From Tanytarsus gracilentus (lineage: Eukaryota; Arthropoda; Insecta; Diptera; Chironomidae): a stretch of 64,000 nucleotides of DNA. Positions 41,001 through 54,089 of the stretch are shown in pieces. The position numbers were made by a program, and so were the translations under genes. The stretch lies in NCBI GenBank assembly GCA_038502055.1, contig JAXRKN010000045.1:8669501-8733500 (forward strand). The letters are read 5' to 3'. Position 1 is the first letter of the stretch, and every line of letters begins with the position of its first letter. Below the pieces are notes generated by a model, which saw nothing but the letters and a program-made list of their open reading frames with translations, had not been told where the DNA came from and searched no databases.

Positions 41001-44000
41001 TGAACTGACCTCAAAAGAAAACTTTATCTCTGATGTTTGAGCGATTGGCGTGATCGGATAATTTTCCACCTCGGAGAATTCTTTAAATGAAACTTTCACT
41101 TTGTGTGTTTCCAATTAAACCTTTAATTGTCCACTCCTGTGCTGTGACATAAAATATAGAGAATTTTTCTGCTTTATGACTCAGAGGGAATTTTCTTCAA
41201 ATCTGGCTGGCGGCAATTAGTGGACGCGAAAAAAAGCGAAAGTCGGCCAGGAAGGAATATAAAAATTAATGATTGCATGATGATGCGAATGAAAGGAAAT
41301 TTCAAGCAATTTACGTGTCGATATTACACGGACATGACAGCTCACACCACACCCGCATGAGGATATTAAAAATCCATTAGAGCTCTCACCTTGTACTGGA
41401 ATTCATTTGATTAGAGTCTTCCGATTCCTGATGCTCAAGGGCTCCTCGATCCTGACTCGGCGCAACTGAAATGGCATTAACACTCATACGATCCTTCTCC
41501 ATGTTCATGTCAGTGCTGGATTTTGTGTCAGCAGCGGCTGCAACCTGTGTGGTGTTTTTTGTGGTGGATGTTGTGGCAATGTCTGTTTTTTGTGTGCTTG
41601 ATAGACCTGCAAGATCATGCTTTGTGCTGTGTCTGGAAATGCTCTGACCTGCTTTTGTGGTGGACTTCTCCACATCATTATTGTTTGCATCGTGTTCAAG
41701 CAAATTCGATTTACTCAACTTCTTCTCAAGTGTCTTTAAGTCCGAAAGCTTTTCGTTTATTGTTTGGTGTATTTCGTGTGTTGCTTTATCTACAGTCTTT
41801 TGTACTTTTTCAAGCGAACGCTGTGAGTGCTCCAATACCTTACCAGCTATAACCGAATCTTTGTTGTCGGCTCCGTGTCCTTCAAATTATTTAATTTTAT
41901 AAAATCAAAATGATTGAAAAATGTCTAAGTACTTACCTGGTCCGATGGTGATTTGTGTCGCGTCACTTTTCTCACTTCTTATCGACTCATTCGATTTTTT
42001 CCTCGACAAAAGTTTCACAGCATTATGAGCACTTACAATAGCACCAATGAACGAGCCCTGACGAGATCGCGATGAACTTTTTGCCGAATCTTTTCCACCA
42101 ACTTTCGCTGAAGTTTTCCTCGAGCCTGGTTTTGAGCTGGGTTTAGAGTTGCTCGTTTTCTGAGATGACATGGACATTTTATCATTGTCTGATGAAGTGC
42201 CAGCCATCCCTTCGAGATTGTCACTCGATGGCACATTTTTGACTCCCATTTCCATTTGCTTTTTCTCGAGAAATTCAGCACCTTGCGATGCCAATTGATT
42301 TGTGATTGTTAAAGTTGTATTCAGGGGATTTGCAGTGATTGCGGCAGTTGTCATTGACATCACAGACGAAGCTGATGGTGCTCGAAGAATGTCACTCTTT
42401 CTCGATGGCGTGTCTTTGTCAGGCTCAATAGCTGCACTTAAAATTGATGTTTTTGAACTCGTCCGACTTGGCGGTGGTGCAGAATTTTCCTTTGAAGATT
42501 TCGTTGATGATGCTGAAGTCACGCGACCAAGTGAAAGAGCTTTCATCGAACCTTTAATTTTACTTTTTGCATCTTTCTTTTGTCCTCGAACATCTTGAAG
42601 TTTTGTAATTTCATCGCCCGCTTCCGCTTCCTCATCTTCAACCTCATTCTTACTCGATCGGATTGATCCGACAGTCTTAATGGAAGCACTCAGTGACTTG
42701 AGGGAGGAATGACTATTTTTCTTTTTCAGCGGTGGCTTTTCCTTCGATATTGACTCGATTGATTGTTTTGAGGGTTGTCTTGTAAGTGGCGGTGGTTGTT
42801 TGGCCTCTCGCCTCGCCTTTAATGCTCGTCCAAGGCTGTTTCGTGCTTGCAATTGTTGCATAAAACTAATTGCCTTTTGATCACGCTCATCAAGTTGCTC
42901 GGGTTCGTCCTTTATGTCAATATCAATTTCAAACTTTTTCTTTTTCGCTGATTTTTTGGGAGTTTTAAAGTCGGGCAGTGCCGCTTTTTTTGGTGTTATG
43001 AGTCGACCGAATTTGTCTTTTTTAAGACGCTCTTCGAGTCTTTTCATTGGGGTGTTTTGAATTTTTTTCGGTGACCATTCGTCTCGCCTCGAGTCAGTTT
43101 TCTTTTTAACCTTTTTTGTCTCTTTTGAGTCTTTATTCGGAGTTCCTTGAATCGGTGACAATTTTCTTCTCTTTATCACAATTGCTCGCTTTTTTAGTCC
43201 CTTAACTTGTTGCTTATCAAGCTTATCAGAACGTTTGTCTTCTTTAGGTATTGGCATTGCAACGAGATATTTTGGATCAATTCCGCCCGCTTTAATGATG
43301 TCAGTATCATCGACACTAAAAGTTTTCTTAAGCACATTTGTGTTGTTATAAACTTTAATTATTCCTTTCAAACTTCGATGCATCACTACTCGAGGGTTAA
43401 CTTTCTCCATGGGCAAACTTTGAATGACCGCACGCTTATTGATATTAATAAAATTCGGCGTTGATGCATAATGAACTGCGTGCTTTTGGAGCTCACTTTT
43501 CGGCCTTCTTTTTGTTGATAAATTCATCATCGAGGAAGAGAGACGATTTTTTTTGTGTGCAAATCCAATCGAAGTCTGACGACCACTCTCTTCAGCTGGA
43601 TCATCTTCAATTACGTAATAAAATTCACCATCATCACTCTCAAAACTTTCAATGCGATTCAAGGCAGGTGCTGAAAGTTCACGTTGAAGGCAGTAGCGAG
43701 TGTAGGGTGAAAATCGTCCATCGATCATGTCCTCTTCGCTATGTCGATGTTTAAGCAATCTCGTGCGGCGATTTTTATAATCGTTGATTAAAACGAAAGA
43801 TTGCCTTTTATGCGATTGCAGCGTGCCTGCGTTGACGCTAAAAAAATTATTACACGTTTTCTTTAAAAGTTAACGCTAAAATTTTTGAGACTCACCGATG
43901 ACTCGATCCGACCATAACTTTATCGGTGAGAATGGGCGTAGTTGGAATGGAGACTTGCTGTCCAAACATATCCGTTACGTAGGGCGTTTCTTCGACTTCC

Positions 44001-45681
44001 ATTTCATCAGGTTCCACACTTTGTGCTGCCTCTAATAGCTTTGACGGCGAGGGTTTTACCCACTCGAAATCCATAATGGAATCTTCATCATCATCATTTC
44101 CACATTTTCTTCTTTTGCTTTCACTAAAACCCGCCGACGGTGACCTACGCGGTGATGTCACGACTGTGAAGGATTCGGGGTAGCTTTTGAGGCCCATAAG
44201 GTCACTCTTGCTCTTTACCATTGTGTATGGAGCAACGGCATTCGAGCGTTTAAGTGGAAGCTTCTGATTTTTTAGTGGAGGCTTTTTGGTTTTTACTGGT
44301 TTAACGTGTGACACGATGTGGTTCAGTTTCGACGATGACGAAGTGGAAGCCCTATCTAGATTTGATTTATTGCGTGTGTAAGGAAATCGGGGAGGCTTTT
44401 TTGCGGTTTTATTATTGTTGTCAGTATCGGATGCGGTCTCGGTTGATATTTGATGAAATTTCCTGCAAAAAAATTATTCTCAGTTTTTTTTTGAGAGTAA
44501 AAAAATTATTTAATCAAGGATTTAATCCAAATTCCGTAAATTTCATAAATTTTAGGATTCGAACCGTAAAATATCAATATTAATTTTTGTAGATTTTTCA
44601 AATTCTTAAGGAAATTTAAACTTATTTCATATTTAAGTTAAATTTTAAATCCTCAACTTTTGTCCTCTCCATCCTCTTTTTTACCATGGGTCCTTAAACT
44701 TGTACAACTCATTTGAAATTCTAATAAATTTCTCACTATACCTTCGAAAAACAAGGTCATATGAAATTTATCAAAACTGCTGCCCAAAAAAATTAAGTGA
44801 ATGTTAATTTATTTTTTTACGAGTTTCGACGCTTAGTTTAGTAATAGAAGATTGCGAGAAATATTAATTTGGTGAATTTTGATTGGGCAAATTATTGGAA
44901 GAAGACGATTTTTTTGTGTGCAAATAATGGATGTTGGAGAATAATGGAGATGTTGAGGATGTATTTAGGAAATTTTTGGAGCTCAATAAATTTTTCTATA
45001 AGCTTTGATAAATCCAAATTTTTTAAAATTCGAGAAACTTTCTAAGAAATTTTGAAAAATATTAAATTTATGAAATTCACACAAAAATTTTTCATGTGTG
45101 CTTGAATTAAAAATTTGATTATTTTTTAATGTCAATTTATACCTCATATCATTGTGACTGATCGCCGACAAAGTTCTCTGCCTTGAACCAAGTTTAGGCC
45201 TCGAACTTTCATCACTGTTATAATGTCCGAAAGACGTACTCGCTCTCCTATGTCCATCATCAAAATCCTCATCGACTGGAGGCGAGTTTGTTGAATCCGA
45301 AGAAAAATGCGTCCACACTTGATACTTGTTTAAATTGTCCGTAACAATTTGATTGTTATTTTTTTGATCTAAAAGATTTCTTCTTATCGACTCATACAAA
45401 TGATTATCAAAGTTTTCGATGAGTGATGGATATTTTGTATGTGGACCAATGGCAGAAGATGAAATTGATGAAATGTGTGAATTGAATGGCGTCAACGGTG
45501 TGAGAATTGAGTGTGGTGATGAGCTTTTTTGAATGGGTGGCGGCAAAAGCGGCGCGACCGCCTCACCAAACAAACTCGCTTGATTGTCAAAATAATTGGT
45601 GGCCTGCGAAAGCGATGGCGATGAAATTGAGTAGTAGTAGTCATATCTTGATCGAATCGAACTCGCATCATATCCATGCAT
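38066..45681 (-). CDS. stum: Protein stum (Spec3 family), long isoform
   Basis: In Drosophila, stum is a membrane protein needed for mechanical sensing in proprioceptive neurons. Exons on the minus strand: 45681-45143, 44462-43896, 43837-41937, 41879-41390, 39863-39551, 39276-38984, 38909-38780, 38720-38594, 38518-38367, 38307-38265, 38208-38066; phases join to 1565 aa. A stop lies in frame 10 codons before the ATG. The first four exons encode about 1165 residues of Ser/Lys-rich, probably disordered sequence, with a coiled-coil-like stretch at 41835-41700. The next exons are cysteine-rich (runs such as [10 protein letters not shown] and CFKCCKPCC). The last four hold the family signature: hydrophobic [20 protein letters not shown], then [40 protein letters not shown] and [11 protein letters not shown], then a basic tail. 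The family match is firm. The joining of the long N-terminal exons rests on phase fit and adjacency. Confidence 0.85.
39911..39987 (-). CDS. stum: Alternative first exon of stum (short isoform, 425 aa)
   Basis: This exon starts with ATG at 39987 and reads [20 protein letters not shown], ending in phase 2 at a GTTTCC donor. The exon at 41390 of the long form also ends in phase 2, so both can join the shared exon at 39863. An in-frame TGA lies six codons upstream of the ATG and no AG acceptor occurs between the two, so the segment cannot be an internal coding exon in this frame. It therefore implies a second promoter inside the 1.5-kb intron. The resulting protein keeps the cysteine-rich and membrane segments and drops the disordered N-terminus, like the short vertebrate STUM proteins. 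Confidence 0.6.
39988..41389 (-). other. stum intron, presumed promoter of the short form
   Basis: AT-rich with no protein-like frame. It separates the long-form N-terminal exons from the shared exons and lies directly upstream of the alternative start at 39987. No specific promoter motif could be chosen with confidence. Confidence 0.45.
44463..45142 (-). other. stum intron 1 (680 nt)
   Basis: Bounded by AG|GTATAA and TTTTGCAG on the minus strand. It contains one isolated B-box-like motif at 44555-44565 and nothing else that I recognise. Confidence 0.75.
44555..44565 (-). other. Isolated B-box-like motif in a stum intron
   Basis: GGATTCGAACC on plus is an exact GGTTCGAATCC on minus, followed there by TAAAATTTA as in the other copies. 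There is no tRNA fold around it. Confidence 0.55.
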
Positions 45682-48145
45682 TATGTTCTTTTTATTTATC
45701 GCGTTCTCTCACTTCTGTGTCACATGCGGTAAACAAAAAATATGTTTAGCGTTATATAATTGTCAAATCTAGAATGTCTTTTCGTTTGTGTCGGCCATTT
45801 GGACTTCTTACTGGCTGACCCGATTTGAGGACAAAATTAACATATTCCGTTCGCTACACTTCTTAGCGGTAGAAGTTTTCCATGTCCGAAAAAAAATATG
45901 AAACGGAGAAGGAAAATTTTTGTGTGTTTGTAGCGTAAAGGCGAAGGAAAAATTTAGTGCATTGAACTGTTGAACTTTACATTTATCAAGAATGACCTTA
46001 ATTTTTTATTTTTAGAATATTTTTTAATTTCTTTCACTTTTATTCTTTTAATTTCTGATTTTTTCTTCTTTTTATAGCATAAAAATTCTATTTTTCAAAT
46101 TTATTTAACAATTTTCACTAATTTTCATAAAAATTCATTTTTTTAACTTTTATCAAAACTAATTTTTCACTAATTAATCCAAAGTTAATCCAGAGCTAAT
46201 TCTTATCCATAAAATGTATACACGATTTTCTAAGATCACAGAATCTCTCAATAAAATACACCGAAAGAGCTTTCGTAACTTTTCAACTGGTTCGATCTAG
46301 TGCATGCTTTCGACTGAAAATTTTTGCTCGCCGAATTTCATGAGAGAGCGAGCAAAAATATGAAAATGTATGTAAGGTGAAAAAGAAAGAAAATTTTATT
46401 CACCAACATAGTAATAATGGCGTGATTGTATTAAAAATATAAAGCATGGTGTACAAAGGAGAGTGAAAATGGGAAAAGAATGGAAGAAAAGAAAATTGGA
46501 TTTGAGAATTGAAATGGATTAAGTCATGAGTAAGATTGGAAAAGTAATTTATAGAAATTTTTCAAATAGTTTGGTGAAATATTTTAATTTTAAGTGAATT
46601 AAAATAAATTTACAAATTTATAATTTTCAAAATCTTTTTTTGAATTTAAAAAATTAAAGTCAAAATTTTTAAAAGCTTTTTTAAAAAATTTATTTTTCAC
46701 CACAATTTTTTACATGTTCAATCATAAATAAAATCAAAAACGAAATGGAAATGGAAAAGGACTCAACACAATTGCAAAAGTTTCGTGAGAGAAATTTTTT
46801 GTATATAAGCGAAAATTGACTTAATTGAAATGAGGTGAGAACGAGAATTTTACCACTTCAATATACATCGATACACGTGCGTGTACACTCGTTTGACATT
46901 CTATGTAGCAATGTGCCAATTGAGTCCTTGTTTCATGTTTATTTTTATTTCCCTTTCAGATGTAATAAAAAGGACACTTGAACTTCAATCTTTCACTGGC
47001 AGTGGTTGAAAAAGAACTGCGAGCAATTGAAAATAAAAACTGCATTGCTTAACTTTTTATTGTTGCTGAATTTAAATAAATATAACTCGTGTATATAAAT
47101 ACATGAACACATAAATTGCATATTCACCACATAACAACATGTGATCGTTATCAAATGACATTTGCATATTCGATTTTTCTCTGCTCCTTTTTCGCTGGAA
47201 AATAACAGTGTTGCTTCAAAAACATTTTCCTTATTGCACGTTACTACACTCTCACTACTTCCGGCGGCACGAATCGAAAAATATGTGAATGAAATGAAGT
47301 GAATGATGAGCGATAAATTGTAATCAAATTGTTTTGTGTAAAGGAACACAAATTTTTGTATTCGAGGGGTTAATTTATGACTTTTTTACTGTGCTGTGGA
47401 TTTATTGAATCACTGAAAGGATATTTTTATTGATTATAAAGCTATATAATTGAAATTAATTAAAAGACCAACTTTGGTTACAAAAATGTTAAATGGTAAA
47501 TTAATAAATTGCAAGATTAATTTTAATTAAATATTTGTGATTTATTTTTTCATTAATTTATTTACAAATTTTTGTCATTAATTAAAATTCAATTAAATTC
47601 CTGATGGTTCTTCAGTTCAAACATTTTAGTGCATAACGAGACTCAAGAAACTTACAAAAAAGTTCTAGTTAAGTAGGGCACTATAAGGAAGGGTGTTGCT
47701 TTGAATTATCACGATTTTTAATACATCAGTTGAATCATCTAACCGAAGCTCATAACATAGCTGGGTATTTTCGCTGTCACTGAGTATAAAGCATTAAATC
47801 TATGAAAAAAGAGAAAGATATAAAAATTATTTTTTGGCCTCAATTTTTGTGGAATTTTTACCTTTCCGCAACTTCCACAAATTCACCCTTAAAAATATCT
47901 TGTGTATGTGTTTTTTATATAAAAGCATGTGCGTGTAAATATTTACAAAAAAAATGTGTCTTATATGCACAGTAAAATGATGATCGTGTCCTTCCTATCC
48001 TCGATGTAAGTTCATGTTCTCACCAACATCGTTAGTTAATAATTGATAAGCTGTATTATTGAATGATTTTGTCTTTTCATCTCTTTGTTAAATAATTTAA
48101 AATTAAAAACCATCACAAAAAGAAGTTAAGAAGAAAAGAAAAGAT
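45682..48145. other. Intergenic region between stum and sphingomyelinase
   Basis: This 2.5-kb AT-rich stretch must hold the promoter of the long stum form near 45700-45900, where the sequence is less AT-rich and includes CGGCCATTTGG. An open frame of 118 codons near 47349-46993 (-) has no recognisable domain and no splice partners. I see no other gene. Confidence 0.5.
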
Positions 48146-48151
48146 TTTATT
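48146..48151 (-). terminator. Sphingomyelinase polyadenylation signal
   Basis: TTTATT on plus is AATAAA on minus, 56 nt after the stop codon at 48207, which is a normal distance for a 3' UTR end. Confidence 0.5.
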
Positions 48152-48206
48152 TGTAAGTAGAAAAACCAACCACCGTTAAAATTCTTGTGTTATCACTTGA
48201 TTTAAT

Positions 48207-51072
48207 TTATGTAAAAAATACATACGAAAAGCTAATTCCTCGATAGATCCACGATCGCCACCCGGCGCTTGATGAATCGAGTTTCGATTCAACTTCTGCA
48301 CAAAAATATTTTCTATCGTGACTTCGGCCGCTTTTGGCGTCACAAACGATTCGCTTTCTACAGTCTGCGTCACAGCTTGGCCGAACGGGTGATGCTTTCC
48401 AGTAATTTCTGTTAAAATTTATTTTAAAATAATTAATTTAGTAAAACAAAATATAAAAATTTTGTGCGCGCACGTGGGTAGTGAATTTAACGGATTTTTT
48501 TTAAATTTCACTATTTCCAAATTTAATAATTAAGAAAAATTAATTTACTTATAGTAAAGATCAAATTTATCTTGATCGTCTGCCATTTCATTGATTACTT
48601 CATCCCAATCGGCTGGTCGAAGTGCTTTCATGCCGTACGCATTACGTGCTGAATATAATTTATAGTAAATTGGATAATCATAGAGGTTTGCCTCTTTTAA
48701 ATTCATTATCCATGTCTCATGATCGATTACGAGTCGAGTTGTTGCGTCGTGATCGCCATCGATGTAGTAAATTCTGTAGCCGGGGTTCTAAATGAAAATT
48801 GTTAGAAATTGTTAAAATAAATTTTAAAACTTACCAAATCATAGTAAGGCGTCACACTTGGTCCAATGTATCCAATTCCTGTCGGTCTCGAAAGATCATT
48901 TGTATCATAGAAAACTTCAAATTCATCGAAATGTGTGTGGCCATAGAATTGAGCTGTGATTGTGCTTTCATAGCGTTGAACAATTTTGTAATAATTTCTA
49001 GACCAAATCTTAAGACAGTCAGCGTGACCCGGTGGAATGTGTCTAAATTAAAAATAATTAATAATTTTTAAATTTTAACAGAAAATAATTTTTTCTCACC
49101 CAATTATGTGAACTTTTTCATTGGAAAATTCCGCACTTTGCAGTTCATAAATGAACCATTGAAGTTCAGTTGCCGGATCAGTTGAGTTAAGTAGAAGCCA
49201 CCAATTTTTGTTGTTGCAATAATTCATGTTGAGTGAAATTATTCTAAAACCCGGTCGAACTAAAACTGAATAAAAAGCTCCGCGTTTGACTGTGTGTGAC
49301 ACGGAAGGTGGCAGCCACTTTTGCCATTCTTCAGCGAGAGCATCATAAAGCCATGAAATTGAGCTGTCAACTTGCTTCACATAAGGTGGTGGAAAAGAAT
49401 TCACTGGTGAACTTTCGTGATTGCCGAGAGCTGGAAAAATTGGAATTCCTGGAAAAATTTCCGCCATTTGTTTCACAGTTTCTCTTAAAATTTTCAAATT
49501 CTCTTCTTTCGTTTGATTCCAAATGTCGTGAGCTGGAAGATCGCCAGTCCATAAAATGTAATCAATGTCAGGATGAGCTTCCGCAATGTGTTTGTACATG
49601 TGATCTAAAGTTCTTTTCGGCATGTCACACTTTCTATAATCGCCCCATTTTCCAGCAGCTGCATTGACATGACGCGGTCGGCCACTTGTAAGACGACAGC
49701 AAAGAGGTTCTGAAAATTTTTAATTAAAAATACATAAAATTAAACTTTTAGTTCCTTAAAAAAACATAAAAATTTACCATTACAATCAGCATTGCTTCCC
49801 TCAGCATAGTATGGATCATAATGAGTGTCACTCAAGTGTAAAACTTTAAAATTTGCTGCATTCTCTTTCGGTATTGGAATTTCGTGTGGTGGAGGTTTTG
49901 GAATTGGCGGCAATTCAATTTCCCACTCATGATAAGGATTGTAAATGTCCCCGCAAGCGTCGCCAATTATGAAACTGCAAATCTCGTCAGCACCCAAATT
50001 TGTTCTTTTTAGCACATAAATTACTTCGTTGCCAAAGAGTTGACTCACGCCTTCACAAACTCGCTGCGATTGAATTTGTAGATTTGTGCAATATTGATAA
50101 ATTGTCTTGATAATTTCCTCCTTGCTCTTGCCGGATTTTATGTAGTGTTGAAGTAATGTCGCGCCTGCTTTGCATGCTGTGCAGCTCATTTTACTCATGA
50201 CTGAATTTTCAATTTCAAAAGCGACTTGTTGAAGATTCATGAGCTTGAGAGCTTTATCAAAAAAAGGTGAGTAATGATGGTCATCAGAGGCTTTTGACCA
50301 TAGAGTTCGAGCTGTTGCGTTTGCCTTAAAAAATAATTTTGTAAATTTTGTGAATAATTAAATTTTTTTTAAATTAACCTTAATCTCATGAAATCTTTGC
50401 ATTAATCTCTCATCGGAGTCAATCGTCCGATATTGTAAATTGGCGGGTGCCGGTAAAGTGTGAGATTGATTTTTATTGACTAAATGAGGTAAAACGCTTC
50501 TCGGTATGCTCGTTATGTTCCAATCGTCTGTCGGCTGTTTCCATTCACTATTCGATCGAGCACGTCGTCTTGAAGATGAAAGCGAGGAAATTGAGGATCG
50601 AGAGTTGATTGGATTTGCTGTAAAATTTTGTTAAAATTAAAAAGAATTCGTCAGAAAAACGCAATGAATGGTCATTAAACCCGGCACAAAAAATTAGCGA
50701 ATATGTGAAGAAATGAAATTTTATCTCTTCGTGACTTCTAAATTTACAAATAAGAAATGTCATGAATTAATTCTGTCAATAGTAAAGAGTTTTCACTTTT
50801 ATATTAAAATTATGTCAGTTTGAATTTATAAAATTAATTTTTTTGCTTATACTTGGTCAGTTTTCAAATTTGTTGATGTAGGTCAAGAGTCTCAAGACAG
50901 AATTGATTCTTAAAGCTATTCACACTTTAAACTTGGCTTTAAATATTTTATCAACAGATTCAAGATTTGAATCTTTTCATCTCCAACTGTAAAATTAATT
51001 CAACTCACCGTTTAAAAAATTTTGTAGGCTAAATACAAGAAGAACACTTAAAATTTTGATAGATTTTTCCAT
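48207..51072 (-). CDS. Acid sphingomyelinase (sphingomyelin phosphodiesterase)
   Basis: Cleaves sphingomyelin to ceramide and phosphocholine in lysosomes or outside the cell. Minus-strand exons: 51072-51009, 50617-50379, 50324-49778, 49709-49100, 49042-48835, 48787-48549, 48408-48207; 702 aa. Residues 1-20 form a signal peptide ([12 protein letters not shown]). A saposin B domain (about 145-225, with CTACKAG and CEGVSQLFG) precedes the metallophosphatase domain. Metal ligands are visible: Asp267 and His269 in LSDTHYDP, Asp340 in WTGDLPAHD, Asn380-His381 in GNHES, His493 in GHADC, and His522/His524 in FYGHTH. The C-terminal cysteine-rich part contains [18 protein letters not shown] and SGRSHDRK, typical of the insect family. 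The last exon frame was chosen by this match and by splice phase; another frame there is also open but wrong. All catalytic residues are present, so the enzyme should be active. Which SMPD1 paralogue it is cannot be told. Confidence 0.93.
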
Positions 51073-54000
51073 GATGGAGCAGCAACAGTTGAAACAGCAA
51101 TAATAAAGAAGTTAAAGAGTTGCGGATTTCATTGATGTGAAAATTGATTTTCTAGAATAATAAAAATTTATTTATTGAGCAAGTTAGCATTGAACTTATT
51201 GTGTGTAATTTTTTTCTCTCATTTTTACAGCCACAGATCAGATGAGTAATATTAAAATATTTTTGTTTACTTTTTACACATTTGACTCGCGACCGAATGC
51301 CATAAAAAAAGAAGAAGATCATTTCATCTCATCAGATGTCGATTCATTTAACGGTAAATCGGTGTACGTCATTAAAAATTCATTTCTCCGGAATTTTTAA
51401 GAAGTTTTTTCTCGTTTCTGAATTCATATCAGTTCGTATGCTCAGTATGACCCACATTCAACAATGTCGCATTAAAAACTTGTTGCAAGTCTCGATTTTG
51501 CTAAATTTACAATTGATTTTTAATCATGGTTACTTGTATGATTAAATTTATGGTAAAGCAAAGAAAATAATTAGAAGGTATGAAGTTTAATATTAACTGA
51601 GTGCACTCGAGTGATGAGAAAATTATTATTTTATTTTTAAACTTTAAAATTTAATTTAAATTACATTAAATTTAGAAATTAAATAAATTCAATTGAATTG
51701 ATAAAAAAATATTTCTAGTTTTCTCAGAATCTTTTTTTGTATAAACTGGAAGATTTTTTATTTTAAAATTGCGCAGTTCGACAAGTGACAACATTTACGA
51801 CTTTATAAAGCAGTCGTATGAGCTAAAATGATTTGTAGTAAAAAAGAGAGATTGTTCATTATTTAAAACAATCCACGCGTTTGAAAAAGAATTCCAAAAA
51901 TTCAATTAATATTTTTTAAAATGAAAAAAAATTAGTTTTTTACCATATTTGACAGATTTAGTTCCACCTGTGAACAAGAATGGTAAAACGATAAACTCAA
52001 TATTGATCAGTCATGATTCTATAAATAGACTGCAAGAGACAATGAACTTCAATTTTAAATGAAGGTTAGCTAGAGGCAATTTAAAATTTGATCAATTTTA
52101 ATTGAAATTTTTTAAAAATTAGTTTTAAATTTTAAAATCGTTTTTAATTTAAAAAGCGTAAAATATCTTTAAAAATCAAAACCTCCTCGTGTATCTACAT
52201 TTAGTTTAAAATTACAAAGTTAAGTGCATAATTTTTTCTTGTCGCCCATGCATGCCGATATCTTGCATAAACCATATCCGTATAAGAGTGTCATAAAACC
52301 TGCAGTGATTGTACAAATCAAGTACAGTTGAGTGCATTGAAATCGAAAGTTTAGTGTAAAAGAGAAGATGAAATGAGAAAAACGTAACATCAGCAATCAG
52401 ATGAAGAATTTTTTTTCTCAAAAAGAATTTCTCACGGTTGACTAACTGTGAATGGCAATAATAGATTATATTGTTGTTTGTTTGTAATGCAGGGTATTAT
52501 GTCAAATGACAAATCGCATCAGGAAGCAAATTTCCAGTGCAATTCATATGTGCGCGTGCATTTGTTTGTAATTTTACACAATATGAAATTTGCGATTTCA
52601 CATTTATTTGATTAACGTGATTGTCATATGGGAATTAGGTTGATAAAATTGAAAATTAATTAAAAACTTTTAAAATCACTGAAAATAATTTTTAAAATTT
52701 CATCTCAATATTTTTAAACACATCTCGAGTTTCAACATTTAATCTCGCAGTTCATTGCACTTTACACACAAAAATCATTTAACTCCTCATATTTTTAAGC
52801 ATCAATTCATCGGAAAGTAAAAATTCTTGAGAGAAAGTAATAGCTGATGTTTGTGGATGAATAGACAATAATTATATGAGCGGTGCATTCATTTGCGCGC
52901 GCGGCTTTAATGGTACAAATAAGAAAATGAAATTAAGTTCACGTGTTGAGAGCGCAAGCTAAATAAACCAGAGATGAGAAGCGAGTTTTTCACTGTTAAG
53001 TGCTTCAAGAAGACAAATAATGGGTCACTCGTCGAGTACGCGAAGATTGACAATCCTTTTGTACACGAAAAAAAGTGATGGCATGAATTAAAGGTGTATG
53101 CAAGCGTTTGCTTTACTTTCACTTTAAATTTTTCCTTTCTTGAATATTCATTCAGACGTAAAACATGAGTTGGAAATTTTAAATTCCTGGAATTATTTAA
53201 TTTTATAAATATAATTAAATGCCTTCACTTGCATTGACTTTATTAAATTATCCCATTCTCATTATCAGTTTTGAACATTTTTCGCATTGCTTTTTATTTT
53301 TTGTGTCACTAGCGTAATATTTTTTTAAACGATTCTTTTTTATTTTAATTTTATTCTAATCACACACAATAAGATTCGCAAATTTATAGAGAAAATAGTC
53401 CAGAAATTTCACCTGAAGTGATATCGTGTGGAGTGCAGCGATTTCTTTTCTTTTCTCTTATTTTTTCCGATCTGCACACTCCCGCGGTCAACGACGAACT
53501 GAAGAGCTTTCAGAGAGCTCAGCTCATATGTGAGAAAATGAAAAAGTTAAAGATTGAGAATATTTTGTGTTATGCGAGAATTCCAAAATTTAATGATGCG
53601 ATTTATGAATGAAAATTGAGTTGATTTTTGAAGGTGTTGACGGGTGATTGAAAATGTTTCAAACTCACCCCTAAAACTTTATTGTGCCGCCAAAATTTCT
53701 TCCTTAATCACAAAAATAAACTTATGTTGCCGCATAAGCCTCACATAAACTTCCATGTGGTGCACCATCCTAGCATTTTTCATCTGTGTGAGTGAGAAAA
53801 CATAAATTTTTCGCAAAATGTAATCAACTTAGTAGTTATTTTAATTTAAGCCACAATCATTGCATTTTTCAATGAAATTTTATCGCACTTGTGAATTTTC
53901 ACATCGATCACATTGGACACTCATTAAAATTATCACATTAAACGCGATTTTCATTCAAAAAATTCTGATTTGAAAAATCGCATAAAAGAAAAAATTTAAT

Positions 54001-54089
54001 TTCAATATTGCATAATTCTCACGACGCTAGTCATCAAATAAAGTCATTGGTTTAAATTAATTGAGGTTGTTGAAGCAGTTTGAGTCATC
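51073..54089. other. Intergenic region between sphingomyelinase and Ror
   Basis: A 3-kb spacer between divergently transcribed genes, so it should contain both promoters. It is AT-rich with short open frames only, and one CG-alternating patch (GCGCGCGCGGC near 52897). No RNA gene, mobile element or conserved exon was recognised. Confidence 0.5.

Noticed and set aside
46993..47349. 118-codon minus-strand frame between stum and sphingomyelinase
   Set aside because: Cys/Phe/Ile-rich with no signal, domain or splice partners; expected by chance in AT-rich DNA.
48176..48373. Frame [10 protein letters not shown] as the sphingomyelinase C-terminus
   Set aside because: The splice phase does not fit, and the other frame gives the family cysteine motif SCDADCRKR.
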